Source: Berberis thunbergii (lineage: Eukaryota > Streptophyta > Magnoliopsida > Ranunculales > Berberidaceae). Taken from it: a stretch of 64,000 nucleotides of DNA. Location: assembly GCA_003290165.1 (NCBI GenBank), contig QNQO01007598.1, forward strand, positions 186,001 to 250,000, in the 5' to 3' direction. The notes below the pieces were generated by a model. That model made no database searches. It saw only the letters and a list, made by a program, of their open reading frames with translations, and was not told the DNA's origin. Below are positions 30,801-42,359 of the stretch, one piece after another. Position 1 is the first letter of the stretch. Every line of letters begins with the position of its first letter. Position numbers and translations under genes: made by a program.

Positions 30801-33800
30801 AGGTATATATGATAAACGAATTTAAATCACAATAATATAAGAAAAATTATACGTACAATGTTTGTTGATCCAAAGTACATAAACGCGGCCAAAGATACAT
30901 TTGAATCTTATGTTGAATAGGATATCTTGCACACATGCAACAAGGTTAGTTTCTAATACCAAATTATCATCATAATGATTTTCTACAAATACTTACGATT
31001 CTAGTTCATGCATCTGGACAGCCACTGATTCAAGTGGGATCCATCCCAGTCTAACAGTTATACGTGCAACATTTGTATCAACCTTCATCAACATCGAAAC
31101 ACAGGTGAGTGTCAGTTTTAGTATACAAGAATTAAAACAGTGAATAAATAACTATTCTAACTCGTACTGGGAAAGCTGATTGGTGGAGTGTCAAAAGCCG
31201 CACACATTCCACGCTTTTTGGACCCAATCCCTTTATATTTAATAGGTACTCCCTGTGGTACAAAAATTGTATAATGTATTAGGAATAAGTTATTAGTTAT
31301 CACTTAAAGACATAAGCATGTTTATTAAGTCAGGGAAAGATAAATCATGCTTGAGTTGAGATTAATCATAAAAACACTCATACTTACTTTACTATCTTAG
31401 GGTGGGCGTCCCTTAACCATTCAAGGTCAAGTTCTCCATGCCTTTTTTGAGTTCCTCAAGAAAAATCTACAAAGATTGTGATACGTTAACGAATGTAACT
31501 GCATGTGGATCCAATTATTGGTCAATAAAGCTAACACATTCAGAAGTACATACCTTTATCCTAGCTGCCAGGTTTTGTTGTTGTCCCCGTTCCTTGATGA
31601 TATTGGCAATGACACCTACATCAGCACATCGAACTGCTTCCCAATCTATGGAGTCTGAAGTTTCATAATTCTTCTCTCTTATTCCATATTTTTCATGAAC
31701 ATCCTTCCTCAAGGCATCCCACTCAATATCAGTTCTGACCTTCTTCTCTTTAGTTTTATCTTTCTCTGTTTTAGTTCTGACCTCCTTCTTTTTAGTTTTA
31801 TATTTCTTTGTTTTAGTTCTGACATTCTTCTTTGTAATTTTATCTTTCTTTGTTTTGTCAACTTCAGGGTTTTCGTGATCTTCAACATGTATTAACTTAT
31901 TTTGCCAATGGATCTGACCTGAGTCTGAATCGATGCACAGTTCAGTCTCTTCAACATGCATGGAACCTCTTGCTCCACTGCATGTGTTTTCCTTGCAAGT
32001 TGAATTTGACTTAATGCGAAAGTGTGCTTTCAAACTCATGAAAGCCGAACTGTCACAAAAGGATGCAGAAAACAAAGTCATGGATATCTCTTATTTTCAA
32101 GGAAACTCATTGCAAATAACATTATGATACCTGGATAGGTGGTCAGAAACATTCTGCGAAAGGAAGGCTCCTACCACAGAGTCCAAAACAGATCCATTCC
32201 ATTTTGTGAACTTTTTAGGACCTGATAAGAGAATCACTTTGTTGTTAATAATTGTATAAATAACTCACATTGTGTTCACCTCAGAATCACAACTTTGCTG
32301 CCTTGCATATAACTCACACCCATCGAAATACAAGTCATGAAATATTGGCAAGATAAGCACTACTGTAAGTGTACATCAACTTGTATGTGGATCAAATTAA
32401 TTAGAAGTCATGATCACATTGGCCGCACATGGAACCAAGATAACACACTAGTTATTATGAGGATGGTGACAGTCTCCTGCTTGTGCTTGTGAATTACTGA
32501 CATTCAAATATTGAAAGTTTATTACAGTTAGACATGCTACATCTCATATATGTAGATGGAACATGCAGCCTAATAGACACATCACAATGAGACTATATTT
32601 TGAAAGGGTAGCACATATGGTACCTTGGATACATTGGACGTGGTTAATGAATGATTCTGCCCAGTCACGATAAAGTTGTCTTTCTTGTATCCACCAATTT
32701 TCTTTTTCATCGTCTGTTCGTTCATCCCTATTGCCTCTTTTGCCTCTTGTTTTAGTGCCATTAAGAAGGTTCATTACTCTAACGGTCTCATCATCAAAAT
32801 AAACTTTTGTTTTTGGCTTCTTTTTCTCCATTTGCCCTTGCCCCATGCTTAGTTCCACAGAACTTTGTTGACACACTAAAGCCATGTTGCTCACATCAGA
32901 ATTCTGAACTAGATCGTCACCATTTGGTGGGTTTTCAGATTTACTGAGGTTATTTTTTCTTTTGCCATTCTTGTTGCAGACCATTTGGCCACCATTTAGT
33001 GCAGCAGTAGTTTGGATTTGCTTTCTTTTCCGTTTCTTGGTGGATACGGATTGGCTGTCTTCAATGTATAGTGCCACTGGTGAAACTTGTTCACATGTTA
33101 AAACCACCTTGATCTCAGCACAATCTTGAACTACATCAGAAACTTGAAGTACATTGAGCATTGCACCATTTGGAGATTCTTCAAGAGCAGTTGGGATTTT
33201 CTTTGTTCCCCTACGCTTATAAACTTGTACAAATGTTGAGCATGTTTTACTTTCTTGTCGGCCTTCTATATTGAAACTCAAGAGCCTTTTGCAAGACTTG
33301 GCACCTGCTGCAGCACCTAAAGTGCTTCCATCAAATATCTGCTCAACTACATTAATTGGAGGCGGCGTTTTTGCAGATTTCATCTGATTCTTTCTTATGT
33401 ATGTATCTGCACAGTTATAGTGTTTCATATTAAAAGCAGATTAAGACGATTAATCTACTCTGCCTATCTCAGAAAACACGATTAACACCAACAGTTGTGT
33501 TGATAGGTTATGAGATCCTATAAAAACCGAGCTCGCTTTCAAAAAAAAAAAAAACAACCCATCATCACAACCTCCAAATCATCAACCACCACCATCAACA
33601 ATGAAACACTGATCAGTGCTACCATTTTTCCATGTCCAAAAAGTTTTCAATGGATTTTGTAGTAATAAATGTCATATCAAATTAACAAATAAAAATAATA
33701 TCAATTCAGTACAACACATTATTGCTTACGGGTTTTCTATTTCCTTGCTCGTAATTAGAGATTTAAATATTACAAAAGATAGCGTGTGTTTTGAACGTGT

Positions 33801-34692
33801 AGCTAGAATGCTAGCCCAAGAGGAAAACAGAACACTCTTTAGACAGAAATCAGTTTTCAAAGTCCAGCACTTAAGGTTAAAAGTTATCAAAACCTTTGTG
33901 TTGAAAGGTCATCTTCAACGTCAAAAGTTCCCTTTGTTTTACTCTCTATATATGTTTTTAAATCTTCTACTTTACACCCAAACATAATTCAATAATAAGA
34001 ATACGAGGCAAAAACAAGAACCCCTACTCCCTAGCTAGTAATTTAATTCGAGTTGGCAAGTGATGGTGGGTTTTGCGATGAATAAAGTAATTTCACACAT
34101 TTTTGTTTTGCATGCAGGACTTTTCTTGTAAATATCCCATATACACAGTAACAAATTGCATAGATGGACAAAGTGACTAACAAAACCACGCACACACTCT
34201 GACGCTCGACTTCTCTTTGTTTATATATATATATATAAACAACAAGTGAAAATGATTGTAAGCACTTACACTTAATTTGAGTTCTGTGAGTAGAAGTAAG
34301 GCTGCTCTCAGACCTTTGTTCCTCAGTAATAGAAGCTGCTTTAACTTCAACTTCAACTTCCACTTGGACGTGCTTTTCATCAGCTTTCTCAACTTCAGGT
34401 TTATGGCAGCTCTCAGATCTCTCCTCCTCATCAGTAGTACTTGGAGTAATACAAGCTGCTTCTTGAAATTCAGCCTCACAAATAGGTAATAAAATCCATT
34501 ATGATGAAGAGAATTTGGATTCCTTACTGTAGCAGACAAGACATAAGTAGATCCACTCTTATTTCCATCATGCAGAGAAGAAGAAGCAGCTACTAATCCC
34601 CAACTACTCATCTGATCATACTCAACTTCTTCTACTTGCTCATCACTGATCTCACCATCCTGCTTCATGCAACAATCAGAAATCAACACCAT
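27831..34692 (-). CDS. DEMETER-like (DME/ROS1/DML family) 5-methylcytosine DNA glycosylase
   Basis: Family enzymes excise 5-methylcytosine from nuclear DNA and start active demethylation by base excision repair. Exons placed here, 5' to 3': 34692-34528, 34474-34270, 33406-32624, 32221-32131, 32049-31554, 31466-31388, 31252-31168, 31082-30997, 30925-30857, 30751-30715, 30606-30524, 29633-29280, 29185-29149, 29056-28999, 28832-28723, 28634-28569, 28361-28247, 28150-28112, 27934-27831; about 1,020 residues, near DML3 size. Visible features: NGSVLDSVVGAFLSQNVSDH; helix-hairpin-helix LLNIKGLGPKSVECV with the catalytic Lys; VDTNV with the catalytic Asp; C-x6-C-x2-C-x5-C iron-sulphur site (CIKQEPNCNECPMKAEC); Cys-rich permuted CXXC unit; and RRTVYFGTS C-terminal domain. 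Exon 31466-31388 is one base short. The family is certain; the paralogue is not. Confidence 0.93.
31443..31448 (-). other. Putative one-base deletion in a homopolymer of the demethylase
   Basis: The exon 31466-31388 is 79 bp, while flanking splice phases need 80. The 5' part reads IFLEELKK and the 3' part HGELDLEWLRDAHPK in a different frame, with a run of six A (six T on the plus strand) between them. As it stands translation meets a stop 17 codons into this exon, giving about 597 residues and losing the catalytic Lys, Asp and the Fe-S cluster. Real mutation or consensus error cannot be separated here. Confidence 0.8.
31738..31860 (-). repeat. Lys-rich 14-residue repeat in the demethylase linker
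   Basis: In exon 32049-31554 the units VRTKTKKYKTKKKE and VRTKTEKDKTKEKK are followed by a third VRTD start; the DNA period is 42 bp. The block lies in the linker between the two halves of the glycosylase domain, a segment that is low-complexity and variable in this family. Confidence 0.75.
34475..34527 (-). other. Proposed 53-nt intron of the demethylase gene
   Basis: A donor ACA|GTAAGG and an acceptor TTGTGAG|GCT keep the frame between exon 1 and exon 2, but 53 nt is short for a plant intron. The alternative is a small indel or a different gene start within exon 2. Confidence 0.45.
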
Positions 34693-34928
34693 TTTTACTT
34701 TTAGATGATCTTTATTGATTGTTCTAATAAATCAGAACCCTGCAGATATCTAATCTAATGAGTGATTCACACAACTTTCTTCTTGTACTCTGTCTCTGAT
34801 CAATGGAAAGAGATTTCTTTTCCTTTTTTTTGTTAATTTGTTAATTAAGGAGAAAATTGATTGTCGAATAATCAATAAAATGTCATTCCAAAATGACACT
34901 TGTCAGTTTGATGAGTTGTTTGCCTCTC

Positions 34929-34936
34929 AATATATA
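34929..34936 (-). promoter_or_regulatory. Candidate TATA box of the demethylase gene
   Basis: The minus strand has CCATATATATTGAG about 237 bp upstream of the proposed start codon (context AAAAATGGTG). This would give a 5' UTR of roughly 200 nt. TATA-like strings are common in AT-rich DNA, so support is weak. Confidence 0.3.
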
Positions 34937-35554
34937 TGGAATTAAGTAATATTTGCACTGGTTACTGACTAATCATTTAAATTTTAAATCCTATGCAAAT
35001 AATTAACAACCCAAGTTATCCAACTAACCTCAATAATCACTAGTACAATTACTTAATACTAGGAACTAACCTTAATAGTCACTAGTAGAAGTTATCCTAC
35101 GAGAGAAAATTCAATGCTCTTTTATTTATTTATTACAACCTTTTAATAATAAACAAAAATTATTATTGAAATTCTAAATAAAATAATTATTTATAATTGT
35201 AAGGACCTGTGTATAGTTTACAAATAATTAAAGGCTTTGAATAAATTATGTTAGGGGCTTAGGTATGATTAACAATATTTGAGGGGTAAATTTTTTTATC
35301 GTAAATAATCTGAATTTGGGAAGGTAACATAGTACATATGTAAAATGAAATAAATACCCCTGACCACTATTCACCTAACTATTGATTTTTCTTGTAAATA
35401 TAGTAGAGTTTGGAGGACATTTTGGGCATTTAAAAAATCAAAACAAAGATCCATACATTCACCGTTCCTAAGCTGACCTCAATTATATAGTTGAGATGTA
35501 ATGACTTCAACCATATATATAATATACAAACAGGAAGTCATAGGTGTTCTAATA
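34937..35554. other. Upstream region of the demethylase gene
   Basis: AT-rich DNA with no gene. It probably holds the demethylase promoter and is followed by transposon relics from 35555 onward. Confidence 0.4.
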
Positions 35555-35936
35555 GTGAATCAACGCGGGCCATAGGTGTTGTAATAGTGAATCAACGCGG
35601 AGAGATTTTTGCCCAGGTTGCCAACCCTATAGCCGGAAAGGTACTTGACAGCAACATGTCTAAATGTTTTGCAGTGGAGGCCGCTCTTCTTACCATCTAG
35701 GCCAAGTAGTGGAGGACAAGAATTTTGGCTAGGGGATTCAAGGACTTTCATCTCTATTCTACAAGAGCAGTTTCAAACTAGGACTGACATGCAATGGACT
35801 TGGTGCCCTCTAATTAGTAGTATTCGAAGACTGTTTTCTATCAACACTTTTTGGTACTGTAAATATATTACTAGAGCACTCAACTACGAAGCTCATGATT
35901 TAGCTGCTACTGTTGGACAACATCATTGTAATATTT
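35555..35936 (+). pseudogene. RNase H-like (RVT_3) relic, LINE-derived
   Basis: The plus frames encode AIGVVIVNQRGEI, FAVEAALLTI and, after a frameshift, a segment ending YITRALNYEAHDLA, in the order of a plant LINE RNase H domain (first strand, E-containing helix, terminal N.xAHxLA). Two or more frameshifts break it. It may instead derive from a host gene of the reverse-transcriptase-like RNase H family. Confidence 0.6.
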
Positions 35937-36099
35937 AGTATTCATATTTATTTATGCATTAAGCTTTTAATAACAAAAAAAACCAACTACTAATTACTTA
36001 TAATTGCCTATTAACCCAAGACTTATTTTCAAGTATTAAATATTTCGGTATATTGACATATTAAAACTTATCTTCAATGAATTAAAAAATTTTAGTTCA

Positions 36100-36360
36100 G
36101 TTGGTCGGTTATCCACTCTCTTTGTAAAATGTCACGAATTCGAGACTCACCAGCTAGGATTTTGTGAGTTTCACCTGATTATTAGAAGCACATTTGCTCA
36201 TAAGCCTTCAAGGTATTGAATGTAGGTGCTTAGATGGATTAGACCGGAATGAAAGCAAGTCTTCATGTGAGTGGCAACAATATTGTAGCCTTTAGAGTTG
36301 GTTTGGTAAACCCTATAGGGTCAGTTATGTAGCCTTCAGACATGGATTACTAAATAAATA
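36100..36360 (+). mobile_element. Possible tRNA-derived SINE
   Basis: The head has an A-box-like TTCAGTTGGTCGG and, about 40 bp on, a B-box-like GAATTCGAGACTC, the spacing of a Pol III internal promoter in plant SINEs. The tail ends ACTAAATAAATAAAAAGG. No target duplication was confirmed, so limits are approximate. Confidence 0.4.
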
Positions 36361-36383
36361 AAAAGGGTGTTAACTATACTGAT

Positions 36384-36899
36384 TGATGATACATCAAAAT
36401 AGATCGATCATCACGATCGTACACGTGGCTCAAGCATCCATCACGAAGATATAACGCCCAGTCCATTGGGCTAGTTCATAAAACCCAAGAAGAATAGAGT
36501 CAATCACAAAGGCCCAAACAAAGCCCACCAGCAATAAAATATAAATGAAGCCCAAATTCATGCCCGAACGAATCAGAGCCCAAATCCAGGCCCAACACGA
36601 GTTCTCTCATAAAGAAGAGAATGTTGCACCAAAAAGAGTCGTTTTTTTCCGTTGTGCCTCACATGCTTAAGTCGCGTAGAGAATTAACTGCGACCATTAT
36701 AAAAGGTAAAGGGAATATTCGACACAGGTACAGGTATGCAACTTTAACTGAATTTTGTCCAAATTTACTTCATTTTTTCAACAGAGTTGATGACTTAAGT
36801 ATCGGAGTGCCTTCGGCCACCAAAAAGGTAGTCTTTGACAGTCTAACATTTGTTTTGCAGATCAACGTTAACTCACAGGAGGACAATTTTTTATGCATC
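36384..36899 (+). repeat. TAT element 5' LTR
   Basis: Begins TGATGATACATCA and ends near ATGCATCA, just before the PBS-like sequence. Pairs with 46236-46828; the two are clearly diverged and differ in length (516 and 593 bp), implying an old insertion. Confidence 0.6.
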
Positions 36900-36901
36900 A
36901 G

Positions 36902-36920
36902 TTTGACACCGTATGTGGGA
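36902..36920 (+). other. Degenerate primer-binding site
   Basis: TTTGACACCGTATGTGGGAA resembles the plant Gypsy form TTTGGCGCCGTxTGTGGGAA with two changes in the GGCGCC core. Confidence 0.55.
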
Positions 36921-36989
36921 AACGACGAGTTTCCTTTCTAAAAACAAGATCCACAGTGACAAAACTCACTATAATCTGATACAAGAACA

Positions 36990-39900
36990 ACAAGCCGTCG
37001 GTGCAAATGACACATTCTGCAGATCCTCAACCTCGTGATGATCACGACAACTCTCCTACTGACAACAATGCATCAATGACAACTCATGAAGAAGAAGCAG
37101 CTAGGATCATCAAACCAATAGCACTCGAGAATACGGATCTACAGCACGCAGTATCTCAAACAACCCAAACATCTGGCGGTGCTACCACAGACCCTCCGGT
37201 AGACCCTGACGGTACTACATGACAAAAATGCTAGAAAAAAACTCACCCAGGAGTGCATTTAGCCAACTGACCCTGTTCAGGCACTGCCCCAACAAAATTC
37301 AGCTAATCGAACTCAAGGAAGCGACGAAGTCCCACTAGAACCCATACAGGGAAACTTCATAAGCAACGAGCTCCCCCAAGCCAAAGCTCCACGGTGCAAC
37401 GAAACCCTCGTTGAAATCCCGTTTAGAATCAGAGTAATGAATCCCAACATACTATATGAGTTAGCAAAGCCGTTGTTATCTGACGCCCTCATAAAAACGA
37501 CAATGCCGAAAAAGTTCACTTCGCCAAAGTTCGAAGTGTATGATGGTACTACCAACTCAACTGATCACCTGAGACACTTCCACCACATGATTGTTCTGAA
37601 GGAAACCACAGAGTCGATCCTGTGTAGGACATTTTCGACTAGCCTCACATCCACAATAATGAATTGGTTCAACAGCCTACCACCGAGGTCGATAGACTCT
37701 TTCCAAGCTTTAGCCACCGCTTTTATCACCAGATTCATAGGGAGCCAGCGGATGAGGAAATGACCACAAGATTACGACCAAACAGTACACCTGATCAATT
37801 GTAGTAAAGATTGGGGTGTCGATCAAGCGATCTACAAAACAAGGTCAAGGAAGAAAAAACTACGCGAAACTAAATGTAAGAAATTCTAGCAATTTTAAAA
37901 TGTGAAATTAAAATAAATTTAATAGAAATCAAGGTTAGAGAAATCACAAGGTTCCAAGAATCCCTCCTAGATTTCACGCGCCAACTAGAATTGATTCGCT
38001 ATGATAACTCGATTACGTGTTTCACATTCCAAACAATATAATCAAAAAAATAATCTTTAATGCATTAATATATCCTAATGTAAATGGATTTTAAATTTCA
38101 CTTTTTCTAGAAAGCACAAAGGTTGGTCATATGTGATATCCTAAATTTACGATATATCCGGAGATAATAACGTAATAAAAGATGATCACATATAACTAAC
38201 CTACCGGAATCAATTTATCCTAAAAATTCCACACGTAAGAAAAACGTGACTAAACTTATATGGAGAAAAAATATAAGCACCGGAATAATAATAATCTACG
38301 AAGAAATTGATGAAATCTTTGTCACTAAAATAACATAAATTCCTATATTAAATCAAAGTGAAAATCATAAACACCATAATTCATCGTGAAAGCATAAAGC
38401 GAATCAAATACCAATTAAATGTGTTACATCTAGGATTTCACCTTTTTGCCTTGCGTGGGGTTTAGTGACGCATGGTGAAGGTGATGACAGCAACAACGGT
38501 GTGGAGCTTCATTGGCATGGCAGCGCGTGGTGAATCAGCGACACACTCTGTTGCTGTCCTGCAATGCGTTCCCTGCTGTTCTGCGTGTCCACTGCTGTTG
38601 CGTCGTCACTGCTGCGCTGATGCGTTTCGGCTACTGTCCTGGACAGCTTCTTTTCTTTTCTTTCTCTGTTGCGCTCTGCGTCCTTTTCTGAGCCCCAAAA
38701 AAAATTCTTTTTTTGTTGCGTACTGTTGCAGAGCCAAAAACACCATGTTGCTGCCGTATTACCTTGTGTTAAAAAGGAAACAAAGCTCCTCCTATTGGCC
38801 ACCCCAATTGGAAATCAAATCTCAATTGGTCCTACTTTGGAAACCAATCCAATTTGGAAACCCAAAGAAACGTGTTCCTTCCTATTGCTAATTAGACTAA
38901 GACTCCTTTTTGTTTGGGCTTCTCATGGATTCTAATAGTAATTGTTGATTCAAGCTTCATTTCTAAGCCCAATTAAATCTAGCTATGATGTGAAAAGTCA
39001 GTTTTGCTCTCCATTCTTCCTTCGTGCCCAATCTGTCCAGATTTCGCAGTCTTCAAGTATATCCAAAATTGATCATGATAACTCCAGAATATGGAAATGT
39101 TATGAACATATGAATTTTATCATTTTGAGTCTTCTTTCCAACTCTTTAAGAATCATCCAATTCTGAGGTCTACAGCTCAAGTTATCATAAAATTACTGAA
39201 GCATGCTCAAGAACTTGCAAATTGCACTCAAATCTTCTTGTTTTTATTTACAACTTTTTTTCTTTGGTTCTTTTAATCTTTGGCTTGAGTGTCTCCCGCT
39301 CCATTTCATTAATTTGTCTATGAATTTCCAAATTCGCCACGCTAACGCATTTTTGTCATTTAAACTCCAAATCCTACAAAAATTCAAAAATAGAATAATT
39401 AAACTAAAATACACTATTTGAAACACTAACAAATATATATTAGGAGGTATATTATGTTATAATTATGTGAACATCACCATACTACCTCCTGCATATCAAG
39501 CAGAAGCCCGAAAAGACAATTCAGGAACATTTCACTCGCTTTAGCAATGAATTGACGATGATCGATGGATGTAGCAATGACACAACCATTGCAACCTTTA
39601 TCACAGGATTGAAAAGATGCCCCTTTTTTATGCTCTTAACATGAGCCTCCAAAAGGCCTGCCATTCCTACTGAAATAGCACAAAAACATATCTGCGGCCA
39701 GGAGGAAAAATGACCAAGAAAGAGAAAGTCTTTCAAGGAAATGGGAAAGAAATGAGGAGAGGAAATGAGAAGATGGACAACGAGAGGATAACATCCAATC
39801 GAAGAAACATCAGAATGGAGGAAGGAGTAATTCTCGACAACAAGAATCTAAAAAGCTACAACCAGCGTGACCTCGACACAAGCGAGTAACGAATGTGATG

Positions 39901-40330
39901 AAGAATACATACAAGCCATATACAACCCTTAAAACAAGTCGAGCAAATATACTAACGTCAACTAGCCGCTTAGGATGAGAGGAGACCTGAAAGGAAGAGA
40001 CAAAATCAAAAATTGATTTTTCCATAAGGATCATGGGCACAATACCAAAGACTGCTACAATCTAAAAGACGAAATCAAGCATTGGGTTAAGAAATGATGA
40101 CTTGACGAATTAATTAGAATGCCAGATAAACGACTCACATAGAAGGAGAAAGCAGATAATGTTGCGGGATTTAAAGAACAACCCAAATAGCTAATATACG
40201 CCTTGCATTGCATAGTCAGAGGAAGCAAAACACACAAACTAATAGAAGAAGCAGCGAGGAAAACTTCCCACTCGAACTGATTTATATTAGAACAAGAGTA
40301 CTAACGAAACCAGACAAGCCATTTCACGAA
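36990..40330 (+). pseudogene. TAT gag gene, split by a solo LTR
   Basis: The first part (ORF at 37437-37763) has the retrotransposon-gag signature: FEVYDGTTNSTDHLRHF, a Cys-Arg-x-Phe, and NWFNSLPPRSIDSF. The second part resumes at about 39479 with YLLHIKQKPEKTIQEHF and continues through a knuckle-type FHKDHGHNTKDCY near 40020. The solo LTR at 37792-39473 separates them. Stops and frameshifts are present in both halves. A paralogous fragment is at 10960-11377. Confidence 0.75.
37792..39473 (-). mobile_element. Solo LTR (Gypsy-type) nested in the TAT gag
   Basis: On the minus strand it starts TGTTCACATAATTATAACAT and ends GATCGACACCCCAATC...ATTGATCA, so it has TG...CA ends and the GATCGAC-type LTR tail seen in other plant Gypsy LTRs. 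Flanks are ACACC on the left (37787-37791) and TCACC on the right (39474-39478), a 4/5 target duplication. Removing it joins the gag reading frame. No internal domain remains, so it is a recombination product of an inserted element. Confidence 0.65.
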
Positions 40331-40481
40331 TGCACAAAACAATGAGAAGTTTGCATCAACCAACTAATGTGAATCGAAGATCCTATTGACAAATGCAAGC
40401 TTGACCTGAGTAACCAACGAAAAAGCTGACGGTAACAGACTCAACTGCACTTCGACGGTTGACACCAAACACGGAGCCAAC

Positions 40482-40650
40482 ATTAGCATGATTGAAGAAT
40501 TTGGTGTTGATGTGAACATGATTGGACAATTCGGCACTGATGTGAACCTGATTGGTCAGTTTGGTGTTGACATGAGCATGATTGAGCAGTTCGGTGTTGA
40601 CGAAAGCACGATCGGATAGTTTGATGATGGCATGAACATGATCAGCCAAC
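40482..40650 (+). repeat. 30-bp tandem repeat, about 5.6 copies
   Basis: Units such as GTGAACATGATTGGACAATT CGGCACTGAT repeat at exactly 30 bp. As the period is a multiple of three, the minus strand reads as a diverged ten-residue repeat. Part of the TAT variable region. Confidence 0.85.
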
Positions 40651-40728
40651 ACTACTCAGCCATGGAATAGAAAAGCACCCTGAGTCTGCTAGTCACAAAA
40701 ACATATACGACATATGAGCACTAACGAC

Positions 40729-40886
40729 AATCTCTAATACGAGGATCAACATCAAGCAAAGGAAGAAAAAGGACCAAAACATCAATCTCTAATACGAGGA
40801 TCAACATCAAGCAAAGGAAGACAAAACGACAAAAACATCAATCTCTTGTACGAAAACCAACATCGAGCAAAGAAAGGAAAAACAAG
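40729..40886 (+). repeat. 55-bp tandem repeat, about 2.8 copies
   Basis: Three units start AATCTCTAATACGAGGATCA or its variant at 40729, 40784 and 40840. Part of the TAT variable region. Confidence 0.85.
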
Positions 40887-41116
40887 TCGAACTCGAGCCA
40901 ACGTAAATGATTTCACAGTTAAGGCTAATGAAACCATCCAAAAGGGAATATCAATAAGATTACGAATTTAGAACCCCCATTCTTTGCGTGGACAACAAAA
41001 TAGCTACATCAAAGAATTAGCCATACAAAGCAATCGACGTATCTGGTAACAATAAATCAAGACAAAAGTTGGATATATACAAACTTCTGGTCTGATCAAC
41101 CGCGAAGCAACTGCAA

Positions 41117-41815
41117 ATTAAAAGTTGGACACCTGAGTCAACTTAACACAAAACTTCGAGTCGACCGAGATGTCGAAGATGTAAAAGTTGGACACCCGAG
41201 TCAACTCAACACAAAAACTTTGAATCAACTAAATGTCGAATTAACGAAGTAAAAGTTAAACACCTGAGTCAACTTAACACAAAAACTTTGAGTCGGCTGA
41301 GATGTCGAGTTAACGAAGTAAAAGTTGGTCACCCCAGTCAACTCAACACAAAAACTTCGAATTGACTGAAATGTCGAATTAATGAAGTAAAAGTTGGACA
41401 CCCGAATCAACTTAACACAAAATCTTCGAGTCGATCGAGATGTCGAGTTAACGAAGTAAAAGTTAGACACCCGAGTCAACTCAACACAAAAATTCGATTC
41501 AAATGGAATGTCGACGAAGTAAAAGTTGGACACCCGAATCAACTTAACACAAAAACTTCGAGTCGATCTTGATGTCGAGTTAACGAAGTAAAAGTTGGAC
41601 ACCTGAGTCAACTCAACACAAAAACTTCGAATCGACTAGAATGTCGAATTAACAAAGTAAAAGTTGGACATCCGAGTCAACTGAACACAAAAACTTTGAG
41701 TTGATCGAGATGTCGAGTTAACAAAGTAAAGGTTGGACAATTGAGTTGATTCAACACAAAAACATCGAATTGTCTGGAATGTCGAATTAACAAAGTAAAA
41801 GTTGAACAAACAGGC
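41117..41815 (+). repeat. 69-bp tandem repeat, about ten copies
   Basis: The core GTAAAAGTTGGACACCCGAG is followed by TCAACTCAACACAAAAACTT CGA and an ATGTCGA(A/G)TTAACGAA block. The period is about 69 bp with one shortened unit near 41500. On the minus strand it reads as a 23-residue repeat around NFYFVNST. Related single units exist at 19560. Confidence 0.9.
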
Positions 41816-42359
41816 CATGTCCAACTCCTCTCCACCCTGCAACTCTGAATTCCAACGTAGCGCAACATGTCAATGCTCGCTAAGGAGGGAGGAAAGCAAC
41901 CGCTCCAAAGTTGCCTGCTAGTGTTATCTAAAAAATTATGCGGTTCGAAGCGCCGACGGGGCACCAACACATAATCGACAAACTCATCCCTTGAGAGGAA
42001 GTTAGTATTTCTTTTTTGCAATACAAGAATAAATTACAAGGTCTCAATGAACCAATCTGGTGCTCACCCAGAGCAGGTGACCACAAATAATATCAAGTCT
42101 TCTCAAGACTCATCGCTACAAATGTCAAAACATTTAGAGACTCGAAGAACATATAACACTCTATAAGCCCTTGGAAAACCCAAAGCATATTGACACTATA
42201 AACAGTCTTCAAATATCAAGTCAGACTTACAATCCTAAAATTTTATATGTGAGCTATGTAAGTCAAGACCCCCAAGTCAGACTTACATGCCCAGAATCTT
42301 ATTATAACCAGCGCTTAGTCGGTTTCGACCTATGATAATAACTTCTGGTACACTCTAAC

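Noticed and set aside
33616..33987. 123-codon plus frame opposite the demethylase gene
   Set aside because: It lies within the proposed 0.86-kb second intron of the demethylase and shows no domain or codon pattern.
38472..38891. 139-codon plus frame with many Cys and Ser
   Set aside because: It lies inside the nested solo LTR and shows no recognisable domain; a second frame is open over the same DNA.
41225..42021. Minus-strand frames across the 69-bp array as a real repeat protein
   Set aside because: The frame is open because the period is divisible by three; kept only as a low-interest observation.
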